Notes under the pieces: model-generated
The model's input: only the letters and a program-made list of their open reading frames with translations
Told to the model about the DNA's origin: nothing
The model's database searches: none
DNA from: Pandoraea apista
Lineage (GTDB): Bacteria; Pseudomonadota; Gammaproteobacteria; Burkholderiales; Burkholderiaceae
Assembly: GCF_001465595.2 (NCBI RefSeq)
Contig: NZ_CP013481.2
Span: forward strand, 2,294,001-2,358,000
Direction of reading: 5' to 3'
DNA: 64,000 nt
Translations under genes and position numbers: made by a program
In this document: piece after piece, positions 1-10,965 of the stretch
Layout of the letters: each line of letters starts with the position of its first letter
Position numbering within the stretch: the stretch's first letter is position 1

Positions 1-1
1 C

Positions 2-886
2 GCCATTCTGTTCGGCGCCGTGGGTGACTGGAAGTACGACTCGCTTGAGCGTGCGCTGCGTCCCGAGCAGGCGATTCTGGGGCTGCGCAAGCATCTCCAG
101 TTGTTCGCCAACTTCCGTCCGGCCATTCTTTACAAGGAACTGGCCGACGCGTCGAGCCTGAAGCCGGAAATCGTGGCAGGGTTGGATATCCTGATCATTC
201 GCGAGCTGAACGGCGATATCTACTTCGGTCAGCCGAAGGGTTTCCGTCAGTCGCCGGATGGTGCTTTCGAGGGCGCGCGCGAAGGTTTTGATACCATGCG
301 CTATAGCGTGCCCGAAGTGGAGCGTATCGCGCACGTCGCGTTTCAGGCGGCAGCCAAGCGCGGCAAGCGTTTGTGCTCTGTCGACAAGGCCAACGTGCTC
401 GAAACGTCGCAACTGTGGCGTGACACGATGATCGAGGTCGCGAAGCAGTATCCGAAGGTCGAACTGTCGCATATGTATGTCGATAACGCTGCGATGCAAC
501 TGGTCAAGGCGCCGAAGAACTTCGACGTGGTGGTGACTGGCAACATGTTCGGCGATATTCTCTCGGATGAGGCGGCGATGCTTACGGGGTCGATCGGTAT
601 GCTGCCGTCGGCGTCGCTCGATGCCAACAACAAGGGGCTGTACGAACCGTCGCATGGTTCGGCACCCGATATCGCCGGTAAGGGCGTGGCCAATCCGTTG
701 GCAACGATCCTTTCGGCGGCCATGATGCTGCGTTATACGCTCGGCCGTGCGGAACAGGCCGATCGTGTGGAGGCGGCAGTGAAGAAGGTGCTGGCGCAAG
801 GGTTGCGCACGCCCGACATCTGGCAGGAAGGCGCGACCAAGGTCGGTACGCGCGAAATGGGCGCGGCGGTAGTCGCCGCGCTATAA
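2..886 (+). CDS. leuB: 3-isopropylmalate dehydrogenase, 3' part (5' end outside window)
   Basis: LeuB oxidatively decarboxylates 3-isopropylmalate to 2-oxoisocaproate in cytosolic leucine biosynthesis. The frame is open from base 2 with no start inside the window, giving 294 codons; LeuB is usually about 355-360 residues, so about 60 N-terminal residues are missing. Visible family marks are the substrate-region stretch [10 protein letters not shown], the catalytic-region SVDKANVL, the metal-binding [13 protein letters not shown] with its aspartates, and the NAD-site [17 protein letters not shown]. asd follows after 60 bases on the same strand, the usual order in Burkholderiaceae, so co-transcription is likely. 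Confidence 0.96.
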   Translation, partial: AILFGAVGDWKYDSLERALRPEQAILGLRKHLQLFANFRPAILYKELADASSLKPEIVAGLDILIIRELNGDIYFGQPKGFRQSPDGAFEGAREGFDTMRYSVPEVERIAHVAFQAAAKRGKRLCSVDKANVLETSQLWRDTMIEVAKQYPKVELSHMYVDNAAMQLVKAPKNFDVVVTGNMFGDILSDEAAMLTGSIGMLPSASLDANNKGLYEPSHGSAPDIAGKGVANPLATILSAAMMLRYTLGRAEQADRVEAAVKKVLAQGLRTPDIWQEGATKVGTREMGAAVVAAL

Positions 887-946
887 CGTTGACGGGGCGT
901 CGTGAGACGCCCCTCGGCGCAATTGCAACGATAAGAGAGTGGATAA

Positions 947-2077
947 ATGAAAACCGTAGGTCTGGTAGGTTGGCGGGGCATGGTCGGTTCGGTTCTGATG
1001 CAGCGCATGCAGCAGGAGAACGACTTTGCTTTGATCGAGCCGGTGTTTTTCAGCACCAGCAACGCGGGCGGCAAAGCCCCGTCGATGGCGAAGAACGAGA
1101 CTTCGCTGAAAGACGCCAATGATGTCAACGAGCTGAAAAAATGCGACATCATCATTACCTGCCAGGGCGGTGACTACACAACCGAGATCTTCCCGAAGCT
1201 GCGTGCTGCGGGCTGGAACGGCTATTGGATCGACGCGGCCTCGACGCTGCGCATGAACGACGAAGCCATCATCGTTCTCGATCCGGTCAATCTCGACGTG
1301 ATCAAGAATTCGCTGACGAAGGGCACCAAGAACTTCATCGGCGGCAATTGCACCGTGAGCTGTATGCTGATGGGTCTGGGCGGTCTGTTCCAGCACGGCC
1401 TGGTCGACTGGATGACGTCCATGACGTATCAGGCAGCATCGGGCGGCGGTGCACAGCACATGCGCGAGCTGCTTACGCAATTCGGCAGCATCAATGCCGA
1501 AGTCAAGTCGCTGCTGGACGATCCGCACGCGGCGATTCTCGAGATCGACCGTAAGGTGCTTGCCAAGCAACACGCGCTCACCGCCGAAGAAACCAAGCAA
1601 TTCGGCGTGCCGCTGGGCGGCAACCTGATTCCGTGGATCGACAAGGATCTGGGCAACGGCCAGTCGAAGGAAGAATGGAAGGGCGGCGCCGAGACCAACA
1701 AGATTCTGGGTCTGGGCGACGGGTTCCCCGGCACGCGCGCCATTCCGGTGGACGGTCTGTGCGTGCGTATTGGCGCGATGCGCTGCCACAGCCAGGCGCT
1801 GACCATCAAGCTTACGAAGGATGTGCCGTTAGATGAACTGACCGACATCATTGGCCAGGCTAATGATTGGGTAAAGGTGGTGCCGAACACGCGTGAGGCG
1901 TCGATGAAGGATTTGACGCCCGCCGCCGTGACCGGCACGATGAGCATTCCGGTGGGTCGCTTGCGCAAGATGTCGATGGGTCCTGAGTACCTGTCGGCCT
2001 TCACGGTGGGCGATCAACTGTTGTGGGGCGCAGCGGAACCGCTGCGTCGCATGCTGCGCATCCTGCTCGACGCTTGA
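947..2077 (+). CDS. asd: Aspartate-semialdehyde dehydrogenase
   Basis: Asd reduces aspartyl-4-phosphate to aspartate semialdehyde with NADPH, the branch point for lysine/diaminopimelate, threonine and methionine. The protein has 376 residues, the length of the proteobacterial Asd family. The N-terminal NADP loop reads [11 protein letters not shown] (residues 5-15). The catalytic cysteine is C135 in GGNCTVS, and the acid/base histidine is about H281 in [10 protein letters not shown]. The ATG follows a purine-rich stretch (gataagagagtgg). It sits directly behind leuB, and a 9-bp hairpin lies 30 bases downstream. Confidence 0.97.
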   Translation: MKTVGLVGWRGMVGSVLMQRMQQENDFALIEPVFFSTSNAGGKAPSMAKNETSLKDANDVNELKKCDIIITCQGGDYTTEIFPKLRAAGWNGYWIDAASTLRMNDEAIIVLDPVNLDVIKNSLTKGTKNFIGGNCTVSCMLMGLGGLFQHGLVDWMTSMTYQAASGGGAQHMRELLTQFGSINAEVKSLLDDPHAAILEIDRKVLAKQHALTAEETKQFGVPLGGNLIPWIDKDLGNGQSKEEWKGGAETNKILGLGDGFPGTRAIPVDGLCVRIGAMRCHSQALTIKLTKDVPLDELTDIIGQANDWVKVVPNTREASMKDLTPAAVTGTMSIPVGRLRKMSMGPEYLSAFTVGDQLLWGAAEPLRRMLRILLDA

Positions 2078-2107
2078 GCGTCGAAGCACATCGGTAAGGC
2101 GTGAAGA

Positions 2108-2130
2108 ACGGCGGCCCGCGAGGCCGCCGT
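2108..2130 (+). terminator. Hairpin between asd and fimV, possible terminator
   Basis: A perfect 9-bp GC-rich stem (2108-2116 with 2122-2130) with a 5-base loop lies 30 bases after the asd stop. There is no U-run behind it, so it may pause transcription or stabilise the mRNA 3' end rather than act as a full intrinsic terminator. Confidence 0.4.
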
Positions 2131-2202
2131 CCGCGCTTTGGGAGGCGCCCCATTTTGCCGGGGCGGCCAGTGACAAACGACTGACAGGCCCTTAAAGACA
2201 CA

Positions 2203-5200
2203 GTGCGGAAATACTCGATCGGCAAGCGTGCAAACTCGACCCGTAACTCGTTTCGCCTGAGCGCGGCGGCGGCCGTGTTGTGGAGCCTCGGGCTCCTCAA
2301 TGCCGGTGCCGCAGAGTTCGGCCCGCAGCAGGTGCGCTCGGGGCCGGGCCAGCCGTTGCGGGCCGTGATCGTGCTGGGCAACGTGTCGCAGGCGGAAGCC
2401 GATGGACTGTCGGTGAAGCTCGCTCCGCGCGATGCCTTCAGGCAAGCCGGTCTGCGCTACGACCCCACGCTCGAAAAGCTCTCCGTGTCGGTCACGCCGA
2501 CGGGCGGGCGCGAGCCGGGCTACAGCGGCACGTACCTCGTTCACGTCGATTCGGCTGAGCCGGTCAGTACGTCATTCCTCGATTTGTTGCTGGTGCTCGA
2601 ATGGCGTACCGGCCGGCAGTCCAACGCGGTGACGCTGTCCGCCATTCCGGAAGCCAGCGCCGCGCAACCCCAGGCCGTCGTGCCTGCAGCCGCGTCGAGC
2701 GGCGGTACGCCTGCGGCGTCCGCTACCCCAGCGACTTCGTCTACCCCTGTGGCTTCCGAGCCGTCGGGGAATGCGTCGGCCAATGCATCGGCTGCAAACG
2801 CGGAGGGCGCTCGCAAGGTGGGCCGCGGGGACTCGCTATCGTCGATTGCCCGCGAATTCACCGGCGGTGAGGGGGGCACGACACTGGCGCAGATGATGAG
2901 CGCGCTGTTCGAGGCGAACCGCTCGGCATTCATCGGGGACGACCCGAACCGGCTGCGTCAGGGCGCGACGTTGACGCGCCCGACCGATGCGCAGGTGCAG
3001 AGTATTCCTCCCGCGCAGGCACGCAAGTTCGTGTCTTCCGCACGGGAGCAGTTTGAAGCGTATCGCGCGCGGCTGGCCGAATCGACGGCGCAGCAGGCAG
3101 CACCGGCCGGTGGCCGCAGTGCGCAAGGCGCGATCGAAGCGGGCAAGGCACCGGAAGCTGCCGCACCCGCCACGCGCGATGAATTGAAGCTGTCGCGGCC
3201 CGGTAAGGGTGGGGCGGGCGGCACGGCCGGTCGTACTGGCGGCAGCGAGGAAGAGCAAATCGCTCAGGGCAAGGCGCAGGCCGAGGCTCAGGGCAGGGTG
3301 AATGAGTTGCAGAAGAACGTAGCAGATCTCCAGAAGCTGTTGGCGATGAAGAATCAGGCTGTCGCCAATCTGGAGGAGCAGGCCGCCGCCGCTTCCGGGG
3401 CGACTGCACAGGACAAGACGGCGAAATCCGCCGACAGCAAGAACACGGCGCAAGCGGCGGCCGGGGCTGCCGCTACGACGCCGAATCCCGCTCAGGGCGC
3501 GGCTGACGCGAAGGCCGCAGCCAGTTCGCCCGCGGCGGCTGTCGCATCGGAGGCTGCGGCTACCGATGCGGCGTCGGAGGCCACCGCGGTGGGTGCTACG
3601 GCGTCGGAGGCCACCGCAGCCGTAGCAGTGCCGGCCAGCGAGGTCGCAGCGGCGTCTGCCGCCAGCGCCCCGGCGGCAGAGTCGAAGCCGGCGCCGAATG
3701 CCGCCATGAATTGGCGCGCCGTTACGCAGAATCCTTACGTACTTCCCGGCGCGGGTGCGCTGGTGGTGTTGCTCGGCCTGTGGTGGCTCATGCGCCGCCG
3801 TCGCGCAGAGACGCCGGTGGGACAGCCCGGGCCCTATGACGACGGGCATGACGCTCGCGCAGACCAGGCGGCGCCGCATGACGGCCCGCAAGGTGCCGAG
3901 CCGGCGTCGGGGGCGGCTGCGGCCGGTGCGGTGGCTGCGGCGGGTGCTGCCGGTGCTGCCGCACTGTACGCGGCGAATCAGGCGGAAGCCGACGAGCATC
4001 TGCATCCGGTGGCCGACGACACATGGTCGGCATCGGCGGATGACGTTGCCGCCGTCGATGAGCCCCAGCCGGCGCCTGTAATCGCTGAAGACCGTACGCC
4101 GGACGACTGGGATGTCGAGCCGTCGACGTTGAACGACGCATCTGCCGATGCGGTGCATGCTGAAGGACAGAGCGAGTCACTGGTCGCACCCGAGGTGCCT
4201 GAGGCGGTTGCTGAGCCGCTCGTTGGCGAGGCGATGGCCCACGAGCCGGAAACGGCGCCGGAAGCTGCCAGCGAATCGGAAATCGATTGGGATGCCGCGT
4301 TCGCCGAGCAGGCTGGCGAGTCCAGTGGTGCCGCCGAAGCGCACGAACCACAGGAAGTGCCTGAAGCGCCCGCGCCCCACGCCGACGCGTCGGCGGCAAC
4401 GTTGTCGTCGCTTGAAGCGCTGGGCACGGCAGCGGCTATCGGTGGCGTGGCCGCGACACATCTGGCAGAACACGAGCCGACGCCGACTGCATCGGAATCC
4501 GCGCATGCGCCGATGGCCGACGCGACACCTGACGGCGGCGTGGCAGGTATGCTGGGCGATCTGGATCTGGCGATTCCGGGGCAGCCGGCGCATGTGGGTA
4601 CGATTTCGAGCGATGCCTTGCCGTCCCTGAGCAAGGGTCTGGGCTCGGTGCAGTTCATGATGGAGCCGAAGGACGATTCGACCCGGCAGCACGCCAGCAT
4701 GGAAGACGAGGGCGACGATGCCTATCCGGAACTGAGTGACGCCGATTTCGATGCCGCGATGGAGCAGGCGCACCGCGCCCCCGAGACGCCGCGCAGCTAT
4801 ACCGATGCCGCGCATGAAGCGCCGTCGCTCAAGCCGCTGTCGTTCGATCTGTCGGACTTCAGCCTCGATCTGAAGGGCGACGACGCGCCGGCCGCACCTG
4901 CGTTCGTCAGCGCCCCGACGTTGCCGGCAGATATCGGCGCCGAGGCATTGATCGAGCACGAGACGCTGGATTCGACGCCACCGCAAACACCGTTCGCAGC
5001 CGAACCTGCGGCACCGCAAGCGCCGCAAATCGTTGCGCCGACGCCGACGCATGCTGCGGCACCGGCCGCGCCGGACACGCCCGACGAGTTCCATACGAAA
5101 CTCGAACTGGCCGCGGCGTACCAGACCATCGGCGACGACGATGGCGCGCGCGAGCTGCTTGAAGAGGTGATCGCCGGAGGGGACGCAGCGCAGCAATCCG

Positions 5201-5235
5201 TCGCCCGAACCCGGCTGGCCGAGCTTGGCAAGTGA
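2203..5235 (+). CDS. fimV: FimV/HubP-type polar scaffold protein with LysM and TPR-like C-terminus
   Basis: FimV-family proteins are inner-membrane polar hubs that bind peptidoglycan and organise type IV pili and polar machinery. The protein is 1010 residues. An N-terminal export signal ends near residue 36 (LGLLNAGAA). A FimV N-terminal beta domain follows (to about 150), then a LysM-like segment (about 203-260), a short coiled coil (about 350-397), and a low-complexity Ala/Ser/Thr linker. One transmembrane helix (about 512-530) is followed by RRRR. A very acidic cytoplasmic region leads to a conserved C-terminal TPR-like motif (about 960-1010, KLELAAAYQTIGDDDGARELL). The chosen start is GTG at 2203 because the signal sequence begins there; no clear Shine-Dalgarno precedes it, so the start is uncertain. 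Confidence 0.9.
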   Translation: MRKYSIGKRANSTRNSFRLSAAAAVLWSLGLLNAGAAEFGPQQVRSGPGQPLRAVIVLGNVSQAEADGLSVKLAPRDAFRQAGLRYDPTLEKLSVSVTPTGGREPGYSGTYLVHVDSAEPVSTSFLDLLLVLEWRTGRQSNAVTLSAIPEASAAQPQAVVPAAASSGGTPAASATPATSSTPVASEPSGNASANASAANAEGARKVGRGDSLSSIAREFTGGEGGTTLAQMMSALFEANRSAFIGDDPNRLRQGATLTRPTDAQVQSIPPAQARKFVSSAREQFEAYRARLAESTAQQAAPAGGRSAQGAIEAGKAPEAAAPATRDELKLSRPGKGGAGGTAGRTGGSEEEQIAQGKAQAEAQGRVNELQKNVADLQKLLAMKNQAVANLEEQAAAASGATAQDKTAKSADSKNTAQAAAGAAATTPNPAQGAADAKAAASSPAAAVASEAAATDAASEATAVGATASEATAAVAVPASEVAAASAASAPAAESKPAPNAAMNWRAVTQNPYVLPGAGALVVLLGLWWLMRRRRAETPVGQPGPYDDGHDARADQAAPHDGPQGAEPASGAAAAGAVAAAGAAGAAALYAANQAEADEHLHPVADDTWSASADDVAAVDEPQPAPVIAEDRTPDDWDVEPSTLNDASADAVHAEGQSESLVAPEVPEAVAEPLVGEAMAHEPETAPEAASESEIDWDAAFAEQAGESSGAAEAHEPQEVPEAPAPHADASAATLSSLEALGTAAAIGGVAATHLAEHEPTPTASESAHAPMADATPDGGVAGMLGDLDLAIPGQPAHVGTISSDALPSLSKGLGSVQFMMEPKDDSTRQHASMEDEGDDAYPELSDADFDAAMEQAHRAPETPRSYTDAAHEAPSLKPLSFDLSDFSLDLKGDDAPAAPAFVSAPTLPADIGAEALIEHETLDSTPPQTPFAAEPAAPQAPQIVAPTPTHAAAPAAPDTPDEFHTKLELAAAYQTIGDDDGARELLEEVIAGGDAAQQSVARTRLAELGK

Positions 5236-5280
5236 CGCCGCGGCACGCCGCCGATCACACCACTGATTGACCGTAGTTTG

Positions 5281-5315
5281 GGGCGCTCGCAGGTTGGGCG
5301 CCCGTTTTTCTTTTT
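5281..5315 (+). terminator. Intrinsic terminator of fimV, abutting truA
   Basis: The stem gggcgc (5281-5286) pairs with gcgccc (5298-5303) and is followed at once by a T-rich tract (5305-5315). The truA ATG begins only 3 bases after the tract, so the same bases form the truA 5' region. Confidence 0.75.
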
Positions 5316-5318
5316 CAT

Positions 5319-6119
5319 ATGCGAATCGCACTGGGCATCCATTACGACGGCACGGCGTTCTCCGGCTGGCAATCGCAGCCGCATGGCAACACCGTGCAGC
5401 AGACGCTCGAAGCCGCCCTGCGGGAGTTCGGCGGCGTAGCGCTGCCCACCACGGTCGCCGGGCGCACCGATACCGGCGTGCATGGCATCGGTCAGGTGGT
5501 GCATTTCGACACCGAACTGGATCGCGCGATGTTCTCGTGGGTGCGGGGCGTCAATGCCTTCCTGCCGAAGACGGTCGCCGTGCAATGGGCGCAAGCGATG
5601 CCCGACGACTTCCATGCGCGATTTGCGGCCTTCGAGCGCACCTATTTTTACGTGCTCTACGTGCACCCCGTGCGCTCGCCCTTGCTCGACGGCCGCTGCG
5701 GCTGGCTGCATACGCCACTCGATCTCGACGCCATGCGTGCCGCGAGCCAGGCGCTGGTCGGCGAACACGACTTCTCGGCGTTCCGTTCGTCCGAATGTCA
5801 GGCCAAGACGCCAGTGAAACACCTGTACGCCATCGACATCGAGCAGCAGGGGCACTTCTTCGTGTTCCGATTCCGCGCGAGTGCGTTCCTGCATCACATG
5901 GTGCGCAACATCATGGGCTGTCTGGTCGCGATTGGCCGGGCGCGTCAGCCTGCAAGCTGGATGACGCAGGTGCTCGCGAGTCTCGATCGCCGTCAGGCGG
6001 CGCCGACGTTCATGCCGGACGGCCTGTATCTGGCCCGCGTGGGGTATCCTGAGCGTTTCGCCGTGCCGGAGCCCAACTGGGCCGCGTGGCCGTTCCCGAT
6101 GCCGTGGGCAAGCTCATGA
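5319..6119 (+). CDS. truA: tRNA pseudouridine(38-40) synthase
   Basis: TruA converts uridines 38-40 of the tRNA anticodon arm to pseudouridine in the cytosol. The protein has 266 residues, the normal length. The catalytic aspartate is D51 in [10 protein letters not shown], and the family blocks [10 protein letters not shown] near the N-terminus and [11 protein letters not shown] near the C-terminus are present. ATG at 5319 is chosen because [11 protein letters not shown] matches the family N-terminus; there is no Shine-Dalgarno, only the U-rich tail of the upstream terminator. The stop overlaps the trpF start (ATGA), implying translational coupling. Confidence 0.95.
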   Translation: MRIALGIHYDGTAFSGWQSQPHGNTVQQTLEAALREFGGVALPTTVAGRTDTGVHGIGQVVHFDTELDRAMFSWVRGVNAFLPKTVAVQWAQAMPDDFHARFAAFERTYFYVLYVHPVRSPLLDGRCGWLHTPLDLDAMRAASQALVGEHDFSAFRSSECQAKTPVKHLYAIDIEQQGHFFVFRFRASAFLHHMVRNIMGCLVAIGRARQPASWMTQVLASLDRRQAAPTFMPDGLYLARVGYPERFAVPEPNWAAWPFPMPWASS

Positions 6120-6772
6120 AATCCCGTACCCGAATCAAGATTTGCGGCCTGTCGCAACCGGCAGATATCGACCATGCCGTGGCGCTGGGCGTTGACGCCA
6201 TCGGCCTCGTTTTCTACCCGCCGAGCCCGCGCTATGTCGATCTGGCGCGCGCGGCGGAACTGGCGCGCCGGGTGCCGCCTTATGTGAGCCTTGTCGGTCT
6301 GTTCGTCAACGCAACGGCCAGCGAGATTGCCCGGGCCGTCGAGGCTGTGCCCCTCACCACGTTGCAGTTCCACGGCGATGAAACGCCCGGGGAATGCGCG
6401 GCACTGTCGGCGGCAGCGGGCAACCGTCCGTACATGCGCGCTATGCGTATCGGCCCTGAGACGAAAGACAGTGGCGATTTGCTACAATTCGCCAACGCAT
6501 ACACCGCCGCACAAGGCATCTTGCTCGATGCTCTGGTTGAGGGCTACGGCGGTGGAGGAAAGGTTTTCGATTGGTCACTTATTCCAAAAGACATCGCGCG
6601 TCGGGCCGTTTTGAGTGGTGGCTTGAACGCACACAACGTTGCTGAAGCCATCGGCCGGGTGACGCCATACGCCGTCGACGTGTCGAGCGGTGTGGAGGCG
6701 TCGCGGGGCGTGAAGGATCACGCCCGCATGACGGCGTTCGTGCAGGCAGTGCGTGCCGCCGACGCCGAATAA
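6116..6772 (+). CDS. trpF: Phosphoribosylanthranilate isomerase
   Basis: TrpF performs the Amadori rearrangement of N-(5'-phosphoribosyl)anthranilate to CdRP in tryptophan synthesis. The protein is 218 residues, a single TIM barrel. The catalytic cysteine is C10 in KICG, and the catalytic aspartate region is ILLDALVEG followed by the phosphate loop [11 protein letters not shown]. Start ATG 6116 overlaps the truA stop; an upstream in-frame ATG at 6086 would add 10 residues unlike the family. trpB follows after 57 bases, so this is the trpF-trpB-M-trpA group; trpE, G, D and C are not in the window. Confidence 0.95.
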   Translation: MKSRTRIKICGLSQPADIDHAVALGVDAIGLVFYPPSPRYVDLARAAELARRVPPYVSLVGLFVNATASEIARAVEAVPLTTLQFHGDETPGECAALSAAAGNRPYMRAMRIGPETKDSGDLLQFANAYTAAQGILLDALVEGYGGGGKVFDWSLIPKDIARRAVLSGGLNAHNVAEAIGRVTPYAVDVSSGVEASRGVKDHARMTAFVQAVRAADAE

Positions 6773-6829
6773 GCAACCCGCCGGGGCGCCCGCCAGGGCC
6801 GCTCACCGGTAACGCGAAGAGTAACGACC

Positions 6830-8032
6830 ATGTACGATTTACCTGACGCCCACGGCCACTTCGGCCCGTACGGCGGTGTTTTTGTGGCGGAAACGCTGAT
6901 TCACGCGCTCGACGAGCTGCGCGAAGCCTATGCCAGGTATCAGCAAGATCCGGCCTTCCTCGAAGAATTCCATTACGAACTGAAGCACTACGTCGGCCGT
7001 CCGTCGCCGATCTATCACGCCAAGCGCTGGAGCAGCGAGCTGGGCGGCGCACAGGTGTATCTGAAGCGCGAAGACCTGAACCACACGGGTGCGCACAAAG
7101 TGAACAACGTGATCGGGCAGGCGTTGCTGGCGCGTCGCATGGGCAAGCGCCGCGTGATCGCCGAGACCGGTGCCGGTCAGCACGGTGTGGCCACGGCAAC
7201 CATCGCCGCACGCTTCGGCATGGAATGCGTGGTCTACATGGGGGCTGAAGACGTCAAGCGTCAGGCCGCCAACGTCTACCGCATGCAGTTGCTCGGTGCG
7301 ACCGTGGTGCCGGTGGAATCGGGTTCGAAAACCCTCAAGGACGCGCTGAACGAAGCCATGCGCGACTGGGTGACGAACGTCGAGAGCACGTTCTACATCA
7401 TCGGCACGGTGGCCGGACCGCATCCGTATCCGATGCTCGTGCGCGATTTCCAGAGCGTGATCGGCGAAGAGTGCAAGGTGCAGATGCCCGAACTGGCCGG
7501 CCGTCAGCCGGACTACGTGCTTGCGTGCGTGGGCGGCGGCTCGAACGCCATGGGTATCTTCTATCCGTACATCGACGTGCCGGGCGTGAAGCTCGTGGGC
7601 GTGGAAGCGGCAGGCGAAGGCATCGAGACTGGCCGTCATGCGGCATCCATCATCGGTGGCACGCCCGGCGTGCTTCACGGTAACCGCACCTATTTGTTGC
7701 AGGACGCCCACGGGCAGATCACCGAGACGCATTCGATCTCGGCGGGGCTGGACTACCCGGGGGTCGGCCCGGAGCACGCCTGGCTGCATGACATCAAGCG
7801 CGCCGAGTACGTGGGCATTACCGACACCGAAGCGCTTCGTGCATTCCATGACTGCTGCCGCATCGAGGGCATCATTCCGGCACTGGAGTCGAGCCATGCG
7901 CTCGCTTATGCGTGCAAGCTGGCGCCGACGCTGCCGAGCGATCAGATCGTGCTGGTCAATCTCTCGGGGCGCGGCGACAAGGACATGCACACCGTGATGG
8001 CGCTGGCCAAGCCTGCGCCTGCGGGCGCATAA
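6830..8032 (+). CDS. trpB: Tryptophan synthase beta chain
   Basis: TrpB condenses indole, channelled from TrpA, with serine to form tryptophan in the alpha2-beta2 complex. The protein is 400 residues, standard length. The PLP lysine is K90 in HTGAHKVNN; the PLP phosphate loop GGGSNAMG and the C-terminal [11 protein letters not shown] are present. ATG 6830 matches the family start ([16 protein letters not shown]). It lies between trpF and a DNA methyltransferase gene that separates it from trpA by 953 bases, an arrangement known in Burkholderiaceae. Confidence 0.97.
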   Translation: MYDLPDAHGHFGPYGGVFVAETLIHALDELREAYARYQQDPAFLEEFHYELKHYVGRPSPIYHAKRWSSELGGAQVYLKREDLNHTGAHKVNNVIGQALLARRMGKRRVIAETGAGQHGVATATIAARFGMECVVYMGAEDVKRQAANVYRMQLLGATVVPVESGSKTLKDALNEAMRDWVTNVESTFYIIGTVAGPHPYPMLVRDFQSVIGEECKVQMPELAGRQPDYVLACVGGGSNAMGIFYPYIDVPGVKLVGVEAAGEGIETGRHAASIIGGTPGVLHGNRTYLLQDAHGQITETHSISAGLDYPGVGPEHAWLHDIKRAEYVGITDTEALRAFHDCCRIEGIIPALESSHALAYACKLAPTLPSDQIVLVNLSGRGDKDMHTVMALAKPAPAGA

Positions 8033-8102
8033 GCGGCACCGCGAGACGCTCCACCGATCCCTAGATCCCTGCTCCCAGATCCATTGAGGACACCAGAACC
8101 GC

Positions 8103-9032
8103 ATGACCGATCTGACTGATCGCAAGGCACAAAATGACTTCCTCGGGGCCGAACGCCCCGTGGACGCCACCGAAGCCGCCGCCGCGCGTCTCGAGGCCAT
8201 GGAAGCGGCCGGGGAGTTGCGCGCGCATTGGGCGCCGGGCGACATCACGTTGCGTCATGCCGACTTCCTGCAACACCTGCACGAACTGGACGACGGCAGT
8301 GTCGACCTGATCCTTGCCGACCCGCCTTACGGGCTCGGCAAGGATTACGGCAACGACTCCGACAAGCGCTCCGGCGAGGATTTCCTCGGCTGGACGTATG
8401 GCTGGCTCGAAGCGGCGATTCCGAAGCTTGCGCCGCGCGGCTCGTTGTACCTGTTCTGTACGTGGCAGTACGCTCCCGAGCTGTTCGTGTTTCTGAAGCA
8501 GCGCATGCTGATGATCAACGAGATCATCTGGGATCGCCGCGTGCCCAGTATGGGCGGCAGCACCCGCCGGTTCTCGTCGGTCCACGACAATATCGGCTTT
8601 TTCGCGGTCTCGAAGGATTACTACTTCGACCTCGATGCCGTGCGCGTGCCGTATGACGCCGCAACGAAGAAGGCGCGCTCGCGCCGCATCTTCGAGGGCA
8701 GCAAGTGGCTGGAGCTGGGATACAACCCCAAGGATCTGTGGTCGATCTCGCGATTGCACCGGCAAGACCCCGAACGCGTCGATCATCCGACGCAAAAACC
8801 GTTGCATATCATCGAGCGCATGGTGCTGGCCAGTTGCCCGCCCGGCGGTCTCGTGCTCGACCCGTTCATGGGCAGCGGCACGACTGCCGTGGCTTGCGCG
8901 TTGCACGGCCGGCGTTTCGTCGGCTACGAGCTGAACGCGCATTACCATGCGCTCGCCAATCAAAGACTTCAGAGACTTTCCGATCATGTCCCGCATTCAA
9001 GCGACGTTCCAAGCCTTGCAAGCGCAGGGTAA
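8103..9032 (+). CDS. Orphan beta-class DNA adenine/cytosine-N4 methyltransferase inside the trp cluster
   Basis: The protein (309 residues) is a SAM-dependent amino-methyltransferase of type II beta order: catalytic motif IV DPPY at residues 73-76 comes first and the SAM-binding FMGSGTT at 255-261 comes last, preceded by HPTQKP (228-233). No restriction endonuclease gene is beside it, so it is an orphan methylase, probably epigenetic rather than defensive. Its last 47 bases overlap the trpA start in another frame, so it is translated within the trp mRNA. From memory, the B. cenocepacia methylase at this position has been linked to GTWWAC methylation; the site here is unverified. Confidence 0.93.
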   Translation: MTDLTDRKAQNDFLGAERPVDATEAAAARLEAMEAAGELRAHWAPGDITLRHADFLQHLHELDDGSVDLILADPPYGLGKDYGNDSDKRSGEDFLGWTYGWLEAAIPKLAPRGSLYLFCTWQYAPELFVFLKQRMLMINEIIWDRRVPSMGGSTRRFSSVHDNIGFFAVSKDYYFDLDAVRVPYDAATKKARSRRIFEGSKWLELGYNPKDLWSISRLHRQDPERVDHPTQKPLHIIERMVLASCPPGGLVLDPFMGSGTTAVACALHGRRFVGYELNAHYHALANQRLQRLSDHVPHSSDVPSLASAG

Positions 9033-9810
9033 GAAGGGCCTCATTCCGTTCATCACCGCCGGCGATCCCGAGCCGGGCTGGACGGTCAAGCTGATGCATG
9101 CGCTGGCGGATAACGGCGCCGACGTCATCGAACTCGGTGTGCCGTTCTCCGATCCGATGGCCGACGGCCCGGTGATTCAGCGCGCATCGGAGCGCGCGCT
9201 CGCCCGTGGCGTAAGCCTGGCCGAGGTGCTCGGCTATGTGGCCGTGTTCCGTCAGACGAACGACCGCACGCCGGTCGTGCTCATGGGCTACGCCAATCCG
9301 ATCGAGGCCATGGGGCTCGACGCCTTCGCGGAACGTGCCGCAAAGGCCGGTGTGGACGGCGTGCTGGTCGTCGACTACCCGCCCGAGGAGGCTGAAGCTT
9401 ATGCGGGCGCCGTGCGTGCCCGTGGCATCGATCCGATTTTCCTGCTCGCGCCGACGTCGACCGATGCGCGTATCGCTGCCGTGGCGCGTCAGGCGAGCGG
9501 CTATCTGTATTACGTTTCCCTCAAAGGGGTGACGGGCGCTGCGAGTCTCGATATGGACAGCGTTGCCGCCAAAATCCCCCAGATCAAGGCGGTCGCCGCC
9601 TTGCCGGTGGGCGTGGGCTTCGGCATTCGCGACGCCGCGACGGCCCGTGCCGTGGCCGGTGTGGCGGATGCCGTGGTCATTGGCAGCGCCATCGTCCAGC
9701 GACTGGAAAACACGCCACGTGATCTCGAGGGCCAGAACGCGGTAAAATCGCTGGCTGAATTCATCGGCGGCATTCGCCAGGCGCTCGACGAGGGCGCCAA
9801 ATCGGCGTAA
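8986..9810 (+). CDS. trpA: Tryptophan synthase alpha chain
   Basis: TrpA cleaves indole-3-glycerol phosphate to indole and glyceraldehyde-3-phosphate and passes indole to TrpB. The protein is 274 residues. The catalytic pair falls at the canonical numbers: E49 (DVIELGVPF) and D60 (SDPMADGP). ATG 8986 gives MSRIQATF, the usual N-terminus; an upstream ATG at 8947 would add residues unlike the family. The gene overlaps the 3' end of the methyltransferase by 47 bases and probably depends on its translation. Confidence 0.96.
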   Translation: MSRIQATFQALQAQGKKGLIPFITAGDPEPGWTVKLMHALADNGADVIELGVPFSDPMADGPVIQRASERALARGVSLAEVLGYVAVFRQTNDRTPVVLMGYANPIEAMGLDAFAERAAKAGVDGVLVVDYPPEEAEAYAGAVRARGIDPIFLLAPTSTDARIAAVARQASGYLYYVSLKGVTGAASLDMDSVAAKIPQIKAVAALPVGVGFGIRDAATARAVAGVADAVVIGSAIVQRLENTPRDLEGQNAVKSLAEFIGGIRQALDEGAKSA

Positions 9811-9904
9811 ATTCCCGCGTAAATTTGCGGTGAAGTTGTGCTGGAATGGCTCCGCCCGTTCGATGGAACGCTGAATTGAAACGGCCGTGTCACGCGGTCG
9901 CCCG

Positions 9905-9934
9905 AAACGCCCGCGCCAGATGGTGCGGGCGTTT
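9905..9934 (+). terminator. Hairpin just upstream of accD, terminator or leader structure
   Basis: A 10-bp stem (9905-9914 with 9925-9934), extendable inward by a G-U and two G-C pairs to a 4-base loop, ends in gttt only 4 bases before the accD Shine-Dalgarno (aaggag, 9938-9943). It could end the trp transcript or control accD translation. Confidence 0.5.
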
Positions 9935-9948
9935 GCCAAGGAGAAACT

Positions 9949-10824
9949 ATGAGCTGGCTCGATAAGCTGCTGCCCCCGAAGATCAAGCAAACCGATCCGA
10001 CGCAGCGCAACAAGAGCATCCCGGAAGGGCTGTGGATCAAGTGCCCGTCGTGCGAAGCGGTGCTGTATCGCAACGATGTGGAAGCGAATCTGCATGTTTG
10101 CCCCAAGTGTGACCATCACATGCGCATCGGCGCGCGTGCGCGACTCGACGCGCTGCTCGATCCGGAAGGCCGTTACGAACTCGGTCAGGAGATCGTGCCG
10201 GTCGATGCGCTGAAGTTCAAGGACAGTCGCAAGTATCCGGATCGCATCAAGGAAGCGATGGACGACACCGGCGAGACCGATGCCATGGTCGTCATGGGCG
10301 GCGCCATCCACACACTGCCGGTCGTGGTCGCCTGCTTCGAGTTCTCGTTCATGGCCGGCTCGATGGGGTCGGTGGTCGGCGAGCGCTTCGTGCGCGGCGC
10401 GCAAAATGCGCTGGAGCAGGGCGTGCCGTTCATCTGCGTGACCGCTTCGGGCGGCGCGCGCATGCAGGAAAGCCTGCTCTCGCTCATGCAGATGGCCAAG
10501 ACCACGGCCATACTGACCAAGCTGTCCAACGCCAAGCTGCCGTTCATCTCCGTGCTGACCGATCCGACCATGGGCGGGGTGTCCGCCAGCTTCGCCTTCC
10601 TGGGCGACGTGGTGATGGCCGAGCCGAAGGCGCTGATCGGTTTTGCCGGCCCGCGCGTGATCGAGCAGACCGTGCGGGAGAAGCTGCCGGAAGGCTTCCA
10701 GCGTTCGGAGTTCCTGCTGCAGAAGGGGGCGATCGACATGATTGTCGACCGCCGCAAGATGCGTGAAGAAATTGCGCGCCTGATCGCACTGATGCAGTGC
10801 CAGCCGGCCGACGCAGTCGCCTGA
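9949..10824 (+). CDS. accD: Acetyl-CoA carboxylase carboxyltransferase subunit beta
   Basis: AccD with AccA (gene at 46991) forms the carboxyltransferase that moves CO2 from biotin to acetyl-CoA, the first committed fatty-acid step. The protein is 291 residues. Its N-terminal zinc ribbon has C32, C35, C51 and C54; the crotonase-like carboxyltransferase core includes [10 protein letters not shown] and [19 protein letters not shown] 9949 is preceded by aaggag at the right distance. It lies between trpA and folC, the common proteobacterial neighbourhood. Confidence 0.97.
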   Translation: MSWLDKLLPPKIKQTDPTQRNKSIPEGLWIKCPSCEAVLYRNDVEANLHVCPKCDHHMRIGARARLDALLDPEGRYELGQEIVPVDALKFKDSRKYPDRIKEAMDDTGETDAMVVMGGAIHTLPVVVACFEFSFMAGSMGSVVGERFVRGAQNALEQGVPFICVTASGGARMQESLLSLMQMAKTTAILTKLSNAKLPFISVLTDPTMGGVSASFAFLGDVVMAEPKALIGFAGPRVIEQTVREKLPEGFQRSEFLLQKGAIDMIVDRRKMREEIARLIALMQCQPADAVA

Positions 10825-10965
10825 GCGAGGAGGAATCATCACTCAGGCGATGGCGATGCGTGCCGTTGCCGTGCCCCAAAGGGCGGTGCAACGGCGTAGA
10901 ATTACGCAACGCCACGCAGTGCCGCGCAAACGGCGCCTGAACGCATCACTTAGCAGGATAAGAAG

